DNA of 51,409 bases from Melioribacteraceae bacterium (GTDB lineage Bacteria > Bacteroidota > Ignavibacteria > Ignavibacteriales > Melioribacteraceae): assembly GCA_022181065.1 (NCBI GenBank), contig BQMY01000100.1, forward strand, positions 1 to 51,409, written 5' to 3'. Shown in pieces: positions 14,519 to 23,569 of the stretch. The position numbers and the translations under genes were made by a program. Numbering within the stretch: position 1 is the stretch's first letter; each line of letters starts with the position of its first letter. The notes below the pieces were generated by a model that ran no database searches, was not told the origin of the DNA, and worked only from the letters and a program-made list of their open reading frames with translations.

Positions 14519-15403
14519 TTACCCGGCGTTTTCAATTTTTAGATATGCCTGATATGTATTGTAAAGCAGCATTGTAATTGTCATCGGACCAACACCCCCC
14601 GGAGATGGTGAAATATAAGACGCTTTTTTCGATACATTTTCAAAATCAACGTCTCCGGTCAAACGATATCCTTTTTCCGTATCAGGCGCGTCAACTCTGT
14701 TCGTTCCAACATCAATTACGACCACACCTTCCTTGACCATATCAGCCTTGATAAACTCCGGAACACCCATAGCCGCGATAAGAATATCAGCCTGTTTAGT
14801 GAAGTAGCTTATATCAGGCGCCGCGGAATGTACAACTGTAACAATTGCGTTCGCGCCTTCTTTTTTCTGCATCAGCATATTAGCGACAGGCTTACCAACA
14901 ATGTTGCTTCTGCCTACAACCACCACATGTTTACCCTTGGTCTCTATATTGTATCGCTTCAACAATTCAACAACACCGTATGGCGTACATGGGAGAAAAG
15001 TTTCTTTCCCGATTACCATATTACCGGTTGAAATGGGGTGAAATCCATCTACATCCTTCGCGGGTGAGATTGTTTCGATCACTTTATCTTCGCTTATGTG
15101 CTTTGGAAGCGGAAGCTGCACAAGAATTCCGTGAAAATCGGGATTTTCATTGTAGCTTTTCACCAGATTAAGCAAATCTTCTTCCGTAGTTTCCGCGGGA
15201 AGCGTTTCAATTTTGGAAAGCATACCCAGTTTGGTGCACGCTTTAGCTTTCATATTTACGTAAACCTGTGATGCCGCGTTTTCACCAACAAGGATTGTAA
15301 CCAAACCCGGTACATTTTTACCGGAATCTTTCAGAGGAAGAACTTTTTCAGCGATATCTTCCCTTATCTCTTTTGATACTTTCTTACCGTCAATTAAAAT
15401 CAT
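14519..15403 (-). CDS. folD: Bifunctional methylenetetrahydrofolate dehydrogenase/cyclohydrolase
   Basis: 294 aa, normal length. Motifs: YVNMKAKACTKLGM (with the catalytic K of YxxxK), GILVQLPLPKHI, PAKDVDGFHP, VVGRSNIVGKPVANML (NADP loop) and SPSPGGVGPMTITML. FolD interconverts 5,10-methylene-, methenyl- and 10-formyl-THF in cytosolic one-carbon metabolism. It lies 3 nt before deoC and follows the DNA methyltransferase by 8 nt. Confidence 0.97.
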   Translation of the reverse strand: MILIDGKKVSKEIREDIAEKVLPLKDSGKNVPGLVTILVGENAASQVYVNMKAKACTKLGMLSKIETLPAETTEEDLLNLVKSYNENPDFHGILVQLPLPKHISEDKVIETISPAKDVDGFHPISTGNMVIGKETFLPCTPYGVVELLKRYNIETKGKHVVVVGRSNIVGKPVANMLMQKKEGANAIVTVVHSAAPDISYFTKQADILIAAMGVPEFIKADMVKEGVVVIDVGTNRVDAPDTEKGYRLTGDVDFENVSKKASYISPSPGGVGPMTITMLLYNTYQAYLKIENAG

Positions 15404-15411
15404 TTTACTCT

Positions 15412-16395
15412 TTATTTATATTCTACTTCGTAATTATCTGATAAATAACTTAAAATTTCATCATCCGCAAGAATTTCATCCGCGAACGGGTTGGAATTTT
15501 GCCATCCGGTCTTCCCTGTTTTACGAAAATGCTCCAAACGACGTATCGTAATTTCGCAATAAACGGGGTCTATATCAATCGTAAAACATTTTCGGTTCAA
15601 CTTTTCAGCAGCAAGAAGTGTTGTACCGGCATGGGAGAAGAAATCGATTACCAGATCTTTCTCCTTGCTCGAAACATTAATTATCCGCTCAATTGCCTTC
15701 ACAGGTTTCTGCGCGAAACAACCGTTAACGTTCTCCTCCATCAGAAAAAAAACCTGCTGAACATCTACCCAAACATTCCCGGCACGGATAGATTCGCTCC
15801 TGCTCCGCTCCATATTTTCGGTTTTAACACCCCCAACATCTTTGTAATACCCGCGTAAAATTTTGGGAATATCGGTATAAACATGTTCAGCGTTAAATAC
15901 CGGATCACCTTTTACGTAGTAGAGTAATTCCTGGCGAACTGACATCCAGTTTTTTTGCGTACCGTAACCGCGCTGGTTTCTCATCGTTATAAAACTTTTC
16001 GAATCAAACCCGCTCTTCTCCATCATCATGATAAATCTCGCGAAAGGCTCGAAATTATTTGTCTGATCAGCACCCAGCCATACATATAGTGAGGAGTTTT
16101 CGGAGATGTATCTTTTGGTGGTTTGTACCCAGTCAGAACACCAGCTCACAAATTCTTCAGGTGATTGCAGCCTGAACGCTACAAGATTATAGGGGGGATC
16201 CTGAATGGCTAATGTAGCTTTGTTCCTGCCCAATATTTTTTTTACGGAATCTTTATCCGATACATCGAGGCACCCGACTTTATGCCCCGATTTTTTATCT
16301 TTCCAGATTTCTCCCGGTTTGATTCTACAAAATTTTTGTAGTTTATTCCGGAGTCCGGGATCTTTATCAAGACGCGGAAGAGGATGTTTATCCAT
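15412..16395 (-). CDS. Orphan DNA N4-cytosine/N6-adenine methyltransferase, beta class
   Basis: 327 aa from ATG 16395, which has GAGG 5 nt upstream; a TTG lies 9 nt before it. Motif IV IQDPPYNLVAF comes first, a long middle region follows (FVSWCSDWVQTTKRYI...WMSVRQELLYYVKG), and the SAM motif DFFSHAGTTLLAAEKLNRK with DIDPVYCEITIRRLE comes last: the beta-class order. DPPY is compatible with either adenine-N6 or cytosine-N4. No restriction enzyme gene is adjacent; the gene sits between folD and the YmdB-like gene and overlaps the latter by 8 nt, so it looks like a solitary regulatory or host-adopted methyltransferase. Confidence 0.85.
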   Translation of the reverse strand: MDKHPLPRLDKDPGLRNKLQKFCRIKPGEIWKDKKSGHKVGCLDVSDKDSVKKILGRNKATLAIQDPPYNLVAFRLQSPEEFVSWCSDWVQTTKRYISENSSLYVWLGADQTNNFEPFARFIMMMEKSGFDSKSFITMRNQRGYGTQKNWMSVRQELLYYVKGDPVFNAEHVYTDIPKILRGYYKDVGGVKTENMERSRSESIRAGNVWVDVQQVFFLMEENVNGCFAQKPVKAIERIINVSSKEKDLVIDFFSHAGTTLLAAEKLNRKCFTIDIDPVYCEITIRRLEHFRKTGKTGWQNSNPFADEILADDEILSYLSDNYEVEYK

Positions 16396-17197
16396 TTTCC
16401 TCAACTATTCTATCAAATTCCGGCAGGAAAATTCTTTCAATTTCTACAGCCTTACCTGTTGCCGGATTTGCCTTAACAAACACACCGCAGAGATGCCTGT
16501 TGTCTGTGGCAGCCATATATTTTTGTGGGGTCTGGAATAAAAATCTGTTTATTGCGGCATCCTTTTTCATTCCAATAACAGAATCGTACGGGCCTGTCAT
16601 ACCCGAATCGGTAATAAACGCGGTTCCACCGGGCAATATTCTCTCATCTGATGTTTGAGTATGAGTATGAGTGCCAATCACAGCCGATACTTTACCGTCA
16701 AGAAAATGAGCCAACGCCATTTTCTCCGCGGTTGCTTCAGCGTGAAAATCTATAAATATAACTTTAGTTTCTTCATTTATTTTTTTGATTGCCCACTCAG
16801 CCGCTCTGAAAGGACAATCGATCGGACTCATAAATGCACGTCCCTGCAGGTTGAGTACTCCAACCTTTCCCTTTGTAGTATCAGCGATGTAGAATCCGTT
16901 ACCGTATGTACCTCTGGGATAATTGAGTGGTCTTAAAGCCCGAGGTTCTTTTTTAAGATAGTCTTGCGATTGGTGTTTATCCCATGTATGGTTACCACCG
17001 GTAATTACTTTGGCATTCAGATTGAAAAAGGCTTTTCCTTCTTTTTCAGTACATCCTTTACCATCCGCCGAGTTCTCACCGTTGATAATTATTATGTCTG
17101 CTCTATATTTTTTTTCTAAACTTGGCAGGTATGTCTGGACAATATCCATTCCCGGTTTACCCACAACATCGCCAATAAACAATATATTTATATTCAT
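16388..17197 (-). CDS. YmdB-family metallophosphoesterase (2',3'-cyclic nucleotide phosphodiesterase type)
   Basis: 269 aa from ATG 17197, preceded by GGGAGA; the open frame goes back to a TTG at 17221. Motifs of the TIGR00282 family are complete: NILFIGDVVGKPG, IIINGENSADGKG, VITGGNHTWDKHQ, KVIFIDFHAEATAEK and VIGTHTHTQTSDERI. The Asp, Glu, Asn and His residues bind a dimetal centre. The Bacillus subtilis homologue YmdB hydrolyses cyclic nucleotides and affects biofilm and motility decisions. Length agrees with the family (~265 aa). Confidence 0.9.
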   Translation of the reverse strand: MNINILFIGDVVGKPGMDIVQTYLPSLEKKYRADIIIINGENSADGKGCTEKEGKAFFNLNAKVITGGNHTWDKHQSQDYLKKEPRALRPLNYPRGTYGNGFYIADTTKGKVGVLNLQGRAFMSPIDCPFRAAEWAIKKINEETKVIFIDFHAEATAEKMALAHFLDGKVSAVIGTHTHTQTSDERILPGGTAFITDSGMTGPYDSVIGMKKDAAINRFLFQTPQKYMAATDNRHLCGVFVKANPATGKAVEIERIFLPEFDRIVEENG

Positions 17198-17284
17198 TAT
17201 TCTCCCGGATTTGAAAGTCAAATATATTGAAATTGCCCGACTTATAAAAACCTGAGAAAAAACAGTGCAATTATAATCCTTATT

Positions 17285-18703
17285 CTAATTGCTCGATTTT
17301 TTCAGCTTCTTCCCGGCAAGATTGCTCAACCCGTCATAGCAGGCATACTTGTAGAGGTCGTGCAGCGTGGGATAATTAAACACTGTTGAAATGACCTGAT
17401 CAACAGTTTTTTGATCTTTTACTATGGATAATCCATAATGAATTATCTCAGTTGCTATACGTCCGATAATATGAACACCCAGAATCACTTTGGTGTTTTT
17501 TTCAAACAATATCTTCATAAAACCATCATCACCTGATCCGGCTATTTTCCCTCTTGCAGTATCACGGTAATACGAATACCCAACAACGTATTCGATCTCT
17601 TCCTTTTCGCACTCCTGCTCAGATTTTCCCACCATACTCACTTCCGGAACCGTGTAGATACCATATGGAAAAACGGTTGTTAATTCCTCAAGATCACCTG
17701 TCTTGAACATGTGGGCAACAGCAATTCTGCCCTGATCCATACTGGTCGAAGCAAGCGCCGGGAAACCTATAACATCACCAACAGCAAATATATGCGGGAT
17801 GTTTGTCTGGTACTTTTCATTTACAAGTATTGTTTCGCGTTTGCCTGTTTTAACTCCGGCGTTTTCAGGTTTCAAATTTTTTATGTTACCCGAACGCCCC
17901 GCAGCGAATAGAAACATATCCACGTTAAGAGTTTCTCCACTCTTCAACTTAATCTTGAGTGGTTCCGACTCATCTTTGGGTACTGTAAATTTTTCAACTG
18001 AAGTATCAAAAAGTATTTCGATATTCTGCTTGCTCATCTGTTCAACGAGTGCTTCCGAAAGTTCATGATCGAGAAACGGTAATATTTTATTGCTGTTGTT
18101 GACCAGAAATACTTTAACACCCATTGCGCCATAAATTGTGGAGTATTCACACCCGATTACCCCCGCACCGAGAACACATAATGACTTGGGGAATTTTTCC
18201 AGATTCAGGATAGTGTCGGAATCATGCACGCGCTTCCCGTCGAATGGTATATTTTCCGGTCGGAACGGGTACGAGCCTGTCGCGATAAGAAATTTCTCAC
18301 CATAAATATTCTCCTCCAAATGCCCGGAAACTTTCACCACATGATCATCCATAAACTGAGCTTCCCCTTTGAAAAGAGTGATCATGTGATTGAGGATATT
18401 CTCTTTTACTTCTGTACCAACTACATCGGTAACAACATCCTTACGATAGAGGAAATCAGTTACACCGGTCTGGCGTGAGAACTGATGATCAATGCTATAA
18501 ACTCCTTTCGAGTACAAGCCTGAAAAATATAACGCGGTTTCCTTAAGTGTTTTGGAAGGAAGTGTTCCGGTCTGGACTCCCGCGCCGCCAAATTTTGCTT
18601 CTTTCTCGATCAAAGCAACCTTGTGACCGAAATATGCCGCCTTTACAGCAGCTTTTTCACCGGCGGGTCCTGACCCGATAACAATTAAATCAAATTTTTT
18701 CAT
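17285..18703 (-). CDS. sthA: Soluble pyridine nucleotide transhydrogenase-like flavoprotein
   Basis: 472 aa. FAD motif FDLIVIGSGPAGEKAAVKAA, then the region that holds the redox-disulfide in lipoamide dehydrogenases reads GGAGVQTGTLPSKTLKE with no cysteine, the hallmark of SthA (Si-specific NAD(P)+ transhydrogenase). NAD motif LCVLGAGVIGCEYSTIYGAMG, second FAD motif IFAVGDVIGFPALASTSMDQG and the dimerisation domain (IIGRIATEIIHYGLS) follow. It exchanges hydride between NADPH and NADH in the cytoplasm. Flanked by the YmdB gene and, after 113 nt, the TauE exporter gene. Confidence 0.9.
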   Translation of the reverse strand: MKKFDLIVIGSGPAGEKAAVKAAYFGHKVALIEKEAKFGGAGVQTGTLPSKTLKETALYFSGLYSKGVYSIDHQFSRQTGVTDFLYRKDVVTDVVGTEVKENILNHMITLFKGEAQFMDDHVVKVSGHLEENIYGEKFLIATGSYPFRPENIPFDGKRVHDSDTILNLEKFPKSLCVLGAGVIGCEYSTIYGAMGVKVFLVNNSNKILPFLDHELSEALVEQMSKQNIEILFDTSVEKFTVPKDESEPLKIKLKSGETLNVDMFLFAAGRSGNIKNLKPENAGVKTGKRETILVNEKYQTNIPHIFAVGDVIGFPALASTSMDQGRIAVAHMFKTGDLEELTTVFPYGIYTVPEVSMVGKSEQECEKEEIEYVVGYSYYRDTARGKIAGSGDDGFMKILFEKNTKVILGVHIIGRIATEIIHYGLSIVKDQKTVDQVISTVFNYPTLHDLYKYACYDGLSNLAGKKLKKSSN

Positions 18704-18816
18704 TTCCTCTTACCGTTTAATTCGACTTCTGGTCTTCATTTAGCAGAAATTAACAAATCAAACGATAAGTGCAAAGTATTTTAAAAATAAAATATTCGAA
18801 TTGTTATATCTAAAAC

Positions 18817-19563
18817 TTAGAAAACTCCCAGCAACTTGAGGGACATTATTACAACGGCTATAATCATAACTACTTTTATAAATCCTTCACCCTTCTTCAC
18901 AGATAGTTTTGCAGCCCACCAACCCCCGAAAGCGTTTCCTGCTGCCAGACTCAATCCCAGATACCAGTTGATATTACCGGTATAGATAAATATTCCCAAC
19001 GCGGGTATTGTATAGATAAACACAATAAAAACTTTATGCATGTTCACATATACGAGGTTGAGCTTCATCAAATAATGCAATGCCGACATAAGCAGAATTC
19101 CAACACCAACTTGAATAAAACCGCCATAAAACCCTATTCCAATCATGGAGAGATAAACCGGCCAGGTAATTTTTTTATTCGGGTCATCTTCATACTGCAT
19201 TTTTTTTTGAGGAATTATCATCGAGATAACTATCCCGATCATAATAATACCCAGAATAATCTTGAACATCTCATCGCTCAATCCTACCGCAACCCAGGCA
19301 CCGATTATTCCTCCCGGCAAAGTGAGTAACCCGAGTTTTGCGCTCTGTTTGAAGTTCGAGTAATTACTATCCTTGAATGATTTAATTGCGGAAACATTCT
19401 GAATAAAGATGGCAACCCTGTTTGTACCATTTGCCATTGCGCCGTCGAGACCCAGAAATATCAGTACAGGAAGTGTAAGAGTTGAACCTCCGCCGGCCAT
19501 AACGTTAATAAAACCGGCTGCGCAGCCAACACCAAAAAGTAATAATATGTGCCAATATTCCAT
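18817..19563 (-). CDS. Sulfite exporter TauE/SafE-family membrane protein
   Basis: 248 aa. Seven or eight hydrophobic helices; starts with LLLFGVGCAAGFINVMAGGGSTLTLPVL, the Gly-rich first repeat of the family, and has the matching second repeat YLSMIGIGFYGGFIQVGVGILLMSAL. TauE/SafE proteins export sulfite, sulfoacetate or other small organosulfur anions, but the family is broad. The nearest functional link in the window would be the octaheme cytochrome at 48868, whose family includes sulfur-oxyanion reductases, but it is far away. First gene of the minus-strand run ending at trmH. Confidence 0.88.
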   Translation of the reverse strand: MEYWHILLLFGVGCAAGFINVMAGGGSTLTLPVLIFLGLDGAMANGTNRVAIFIQNVSAIKSFKDSNYSNFKQSAKLGLLTLPGGIIGAWVAVGLSDEMFKIILGIIMIGIVISMIIPQKKMQYEDDPNKKITWPVYLSMIGIGFYGGFIQVGVGILLMSALHYLMKLNLVYVNMHKVFIVFIYTIPALGIFIYTGNINWYLGLSLAAGNAFGGWWAAKLSVKKGEGFIKVVMIIAVVIMSLKLLGVF

Positions 19564-19627
19564 TAACGTTTCCTTAAATTAAAGTTGTAATTGAAAGTTA
19601 ATTATCAATAAACAAAAGATAAAAAAA

Positions 19628-19654
19628 TGGATGCCCGTTCAAGCCGGGCATGAC
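19628..19654. repeat. Repeat C copy 2: TGGAT-ATGCCCG hairpin-ATGAC
   Basis: ATGCCCG (19631-19637) pairs with CGGGCAT (19645-19651). The edges TGG and GAC agree with copies 1 and 3 while the stem sequence differs, so pairing is kept through paired changes. Confidence 0.75.
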
Positions 19655-19759
19655 AAATAAACACGTTGTCATTCCTGTTTACATACCCTGGGTGGATAAA
19701 CTTTGTCCTATCAAAGTGGTTCTAAGTGAGTTAATTAATAAAAAGAACGTTGATCTCTG

Positions 19760-19990
19760 CGTCCCCCTTTGAAGGGGGAAATTCCGATGTTAATCGGAAC
19801 GGGGGATGACCCAAAAGCGATAAATGGAATAAATCATCCTCCGTATTTCGACTACCGTCGAAATCCACCTCCTTCAAACCTGTCCCGAAACTTTCGGGAG
19901 GAGGACATTTAGAACTAGCAGATTTGCCAATGGTCAAAAGTCCTTCCCTTTACCAAAGGAAGTCCGCCCTGGGCGACCAGGATGGGTTCC
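19760..19990 (-). repeat. Repeat A copy 3 (inverted, degenerate)
   Basis: In reverse orientation relative to copies 1, 2 and 4. Shared blocks are atcatcctccg, tttcgactaccgtcgaaat, ccacctccttc, gcagatttgcca, ggtcaaaagtccttcccttt and aagtccgccctgggcga. Extra palindromes include gtcccgaaactttcgggaggac and ttccgatgttaatcggaa. This copy is longer than copy 2 and more diverged. Confidence 0.8.
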
Positions 19991-19996
19991 CAAGTT

Positions 19997-21103
19997 TTAC
20001 ATCAATCCACCATAAATAGTTATTTTCGGGGCGTTCGGACCATCAATTTTCTGCAAATTTTCCATTGCGTTTTCCTGTAAACGCAAAAACTTGAAGCCGT
20101 AAAAATAAGGCTTGTGCGATTTCAATCTTTTTTCATCAGAATGTGGCTTACCACCATTTGCGGCGCGCAGTTTTTCGTTCTCTTTTTTTATTTCGGCGTT
20201 TTCTTTATCCACTTCCGCATTGTATATCTTGCGCTCCTCACTCAACTTTAATGACTGTTCCATGTAGGAAATCAAAGTCTGTTTTTTAACCTGCGGCGAT
20301 GTGGAATGAATAAAATATACAATGCCATCATCATCTATAGATATCAACCCGACATGCCCGACATACACGTTTTCAGGTGAAGACCCGCGTACAACATTTA
20401 CAAAATCACCTGTCTTTAACTCCCCAATCACAGATTCAATATATTTTGCAGGAATGTAATTCCAGTTCAAATCAATTTCAGGAACGGCATAGTCAAGACC
20501 GTTTCTTCTGAAAAAATTACTCTTTTTAATCGTCGAATGAACGTATTTGGTATCATCTTTCGCCAAATCAATAGTGATATCTTTAAGCAACCACGAATTA
20601 TTCACAATCCAGTCAGCTTCAGTATAATGATTACGGGTTGTGTAGCTAATTACACCTTCCTTGTAGCGAATTCGCTGGAGCATCGCAATAAAAGATTTCC
20701 AGTCGTTAGAAAGAGCCATCGCATATGTATGTTCACTGAAAACAACACAGTCACTTTTTTCAAGGCAGAAAACGGGTTGCTCGTCATAAACTTCAAACGG
20801 GAATTCACCCAGAAGATAAATATCGTATTCCTGTCCAAGATTTTTATGCGCGAGAAAATCAATTCTGTCCCTGAAGTCAGGAATGTGCACCTGCAAATAC
20901 CCCAAATATTTATCAACTTCTATTTCTGAAAATTCAAAAAGCTGTTTTCCTTTCATTTCAGAAAGCAGTTCAAAATCCAGCCCAACTTTCGAAGCTGATT
21001 CTATTTCCGGCTGAGTTAACGGTTCATCCCCTTTGAATGCTGAACATCCATGCAGAAACACCATCGATAGCCCCAAAAACAATACTGACTTAAGAAATTT
21101 CAT
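19997..21103 (-). CDS. DUF1460 lipoprotein, NlpC/P60-like cell-wall amidase
   Basis: 368 aa. Lipoprotein signal with lipobox LHGC near residue 20. The DUF1460 core is clear: LEKSDCVVFSEHTYAMALS (catalytic Cys ~117), FIAMLQRIRYKEGVISYTTR, NHYTEADWIVNNSWLLKDIT, and later NVYVGHVGLISID with the catalytic His. DUF1460 proteins are papain-fold enzymes active on peptidoglycan stem peptides or the muramoyl-Ala bond. The tail ~300-368 is Lys/Glu-rich and charged. RBS AGGAGTG before ATG; it starts 3 nt after the GH9 gene, as the last gene of the run. Substrate unproven. Confidence 0.82.
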   Translation of the reverse strand: MKFLKSVLFLGLSMVFLHGCSAFKGDEPLTQPEIESASKVGLDFELLSEMKGKQLFEFSEIEVDKYLGYLQVHIPDFRDRIDFLAHKNLGQEYDIYLLGEFPFEVYDEQPVFCLEKSDCVVFSEHTYAMALSNDWKSFIAMLQRIRYKEGVISYTTRNHYTEADWIVNNSWLLKDITIDLAKDDTKYVHSTIKKSNFFRRNGLDYAVPEIDLNWNYIPAKYIESVIGELKTGDFVNVVRGSSPENVYVGHVGLISIDDDGIVYFIHSTSPQVKKQTLISYMEQSLKLSEERKIYNAEVDKENAEIKKENEKLRAANGGKPHSDEKRLKSHKPYFYGFKFLRLQENAMENLQKIDGPNAPKITIYGGLM

Positions 21104-21106
21104 AAA

Positions 21107-23569
21107 TCACTCCTGCTGTAATAATTCATTAATTTTTACAAAATTGTAACCCCTCGTCGCCAGATACTCCAGCAATTCCGGAAGTCGGTCAAAAAACTTG
21201 TCACTCCTTTTCTCACCTGCCCCGACATGCATAAGAAGAATAAAGCCATTCAATCCTTCGTTTTCTTCTTTTGTGATGATGCTTTTCAAGATTTCTCTAC
21301 TTTCGCGGTAACTCGACAAATCCGGGGTTGTGTAATCAGCATTGGAATAAGTACCAGGTGAGAAGTTAACTAAATGCAATCCGGTTTCTTCACACCATTT
21401 GCTGATAGATTCATTATACCATTCGTAAGGGGGAAGATAATATTTTGAGTCGGAAGGTAAAACTCCAAACCTCATTAATTCGCGATAATTGTCGGTTAGA
21501 TCGGTGAAAAAATCTTCGCGCGTAACAAGCAGTGAATCCCTGTTATTCCAATCAGCGTAAAGAAGATGCTTATCCGAGTGAGCACCTGTATAATGCCCTT
21601 TCAAGATGATATCGTCAATCAAAGCGGAAAATTCGGGATTACGTAAAAAGTCACCTGTGAAGAAAAAACTGCCTTTCGCGTCAAAGTTTTCAAGCGTTTC
21701 AAGAATGCTCTCCCCGCCTTCGGCAAACTCATGCCCGGTGAATGCTAACGCGATATTTTTCTTAGTCTTGCTCCCCCTGATAATCGCCCCATGCGAATAT
21801 TGAAAATCATTATCTGGCTTATTTTCTAGCGAAGAGAAGTAAAGAGTTAATGAAGCTGTTCCATCCATGGTAGGTTCATTGGTGGAATAATCGCCCCAAT
21901 CGTCATGGTACACAATATAATCCGATTGGTAGTCAGCGTATTCGTCTTCAGAACCCAGTTTGAGACCTTTCAGCTTTCCATAAATAGTTGCGTAAACCGG
22001 TCCGTCAACCAATCCCCCGTTAACAGGATATCCATAAACATGAGTGAACGCGGAATGCGGGTCTTCCGGAAAATCACCAAACTGCGGATAACCCACTATC
22101 ATGGAGGTTCCCCACGGATTAACACCAAATAACCAGTCGAGATGAACCGCTTCGTGCCTGATGTATCTGTCACTTCCTGTTAATTTACCATACAGGTAAA
22201 TTTGGTTTAACAGTTCGCTGACCAGATTGTTACTGCACCAGATAAATGGCACACCCATATTTAACGGGTTGGATTCAGATTTTAATACAGTTTTATTAAT
22301 ACTTTGTTCGATATAGCTTAGAAATTCACCAGAATAATCACTATTGCCGGATGCGAGCAGATAATGCCCAAGATTACTGAAAGGATACCATTGGTAATGA
22401 TTCGCGGTATCCGCACCCATCCATGGTGTTGTAATCTCCTCCCTGCCGAATTGTGCCGCATCATAGTTGTAATCTCGTGAACCCGAGATAAGATTCAAAG
22501 AAGCTGCGGCGAGCTGCATATCATCAACCCAGTTATCCTCCTCATAGAAATAGGGAGCCCTGCATGGTGCCGTCTGGCAAACACCGGGGTTAGCTTCCCC
22601 ATATAAGTATGCGTCCTCGGCTTTTACCGCTATCTCGGAGGCAAAATGGGGGTAATATTCTCTTAATAAACTACTGCCAAGTGCAAATGCAGAAGCATAC
22701 TTTGCCGCGGTCGAGGCTATACCGTTTGCCCGATTCTGATATTTCATTACACCCTGCGGTTCACCTGTGCAAAAATATACAGGTCGGTTTTTTTCCATTC
22801 CGTAATAAACTGTGTCTTCCGTGGGAAGACGAAAACCGAGGTGATCCCGATCATCGGCAATTTGATTATACATCTCTTCGGGTGCCGGATTCATCTTGAC
22901 AAGCCAATCTAAACCCCACTTCGCTTCATCAAGTATATCCGGGATACCATTCTTCCCCGGTTTACCACGTTCGTCAAATTTGTCACCGAAGGATGTCGGA
23001 TTTTCTCTGTACGCCATCAACATCCGGTACGTGGCGTTAGCAGAAGTAGTAACATACTGCAAATAATCCGACGCATCGTGCCATCCGCCGATAACATCGA
23101 TCACAAGTGAATCATCTTCAGGATGATAAATTCGGAAACCGTCTCCGGTATGGCAGGAATCATCAAGATAGGGGTTGTAACCGCATCGCTGCTGCCGCAT
23201 ATAATTCAGCAAATAATCAGCCGAACCATCATAAGCGTTTTTATTTATCGAGATTGTTACAGCGGGAAGACTATCAACCTCAACCTTGTATCGACCTTCT
23301 TTATTAAACTCACCAAAAAATAATCTGTAAACGTAAGGGAAGTTTCCATACTCGTTAAATTCCAATGGAACTGCCTTTCTGAAATCTTCCTCACCCGATA
23401 AAATATTTACAAATTTTACTTGTTTTTCACTCAGATCTTTCGAAGTAAAGATAAGCAATGACTTTTCCTTTTCTGGTAAATAACCAACCTGATTTACCCT
23501 GATCACATCCTGAGCGAATAAGAGGGATGAGACGATTAGAAATCCAATAAACACATACAGTCTATTCAT
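21107..23569 (-). CDS. GH9 glycoside hydrolase fused to a polysaccharide-deacetylase-like domain
   Basis: 820 aa from the ATG at 23569, in tandem with another at 23572, just after GGTGAG. The open frame runs on to 23629, but the signal peptide (MNRLYVFIGFLIVSSLLFAQ) begins here. Domains: N-terminal Ig-like CelD_N (~22-110, IRVNQVGYLPEKEKSLLIFT), GH9 (alpha/alpha)6 barrel (~115-580) with VIGGWHDASDYLQY as the nucleophile/base region and TNEPTMDGTASL near the general-acid Glu, then a NodB-like deacetylase domain (~600-820). In the latter HSDKH supplies the metal histidines, but the first motif reads AFTGHEF instead of TFDD. Secreted; likely acts on beta-glucan, chitosan-like or envelope glycans. 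Overlaps the amidase stop by 1 nt. Confidence 0.87.
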   Translation of the reverse strand: MNRLYVFIGFLIVSSLLFAQDVIRVNQVGYLPEKEKSLLIFTSKDLSEKQVKFVNILSGEEDFRKAVPLEFNEYGNFPYVYRLFFGEFNKEGRYKVEVDSLPAVTISINKNAYDGSADYLLNYMRQQRCGYNPYLDDSCHTGDGFRIYHPEDDSLVIDVIGGWHDASDYLQYVTTSANATYRMLMAYRENPTSFGDKFDERGKPGKNGIPDILDEAKWGLDWLVKMNPAPEEMYNQIADDRDHLGFRLPTEDTVYYGMEKNRPVYFCTGEPQGVMKYQNRANGIASTAAKYASAFALGSSLLREYYPHFASEIAVKAEDAYLYGEANPGVCQTAPCRAPYFYEEDNWVDDMQLAAASLNLISGSRDYNYDAAQFGREEITTPWMGADTANHYQWYPFSNLGHYLLASGNSDYSGEFLSYIEQSINKTVLKSESNPLNMGVPFIWCSNNLVSELLNQIYLYGKLTGSDRYIRHEAVHLDWLFGVNPWGTSMIVGYPQFGDFPEDPHSAFTHVYGYPVNGGLVDGPVYATIYGKLKGLKLGSEDEYADYQSDYIVYHDDWGDYSTNEPTMDGTASLTLYFSSLENKPDNDFQYSHGAIIRGSKTKKNIALAFTGHEFAEGGESILETLENFDAKGSFFFTGDFLRNPEFSALIDDIILKGHYTGAHSDKHLLYADWNNRDSLLVTREDFFTDLTDNYRELMRFGVLPSDSKYYLPPYEWYNESISKWCEETGLHLVNFSPGTYSNADYTTPDLSSYRESREILKSIITKEENEGLNGFILLMHVGAGEKRSDKFFDRLPELLEYLATRGYNFVKINELLQQE

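Larger units (their letters stand above)
19564..19996. other. 433-nt intergenic region with repeats A and C
   Basis: It contains repeat C copy 2 (19628-19654), a degenerate relative at about 19668-19697 (gtcattcctg...tgggtggata), and repeat A copy 3 (19760-19990) in inverted orientation. The only open frame is made of the repeat itself. No gene is seen. Confidence 0.7.

Noticed and set aside
19731-19937. 68-codon minus-strand frame
   Set aside because: It consists almost wholly of repeat A copy 3, so it is not a gene.
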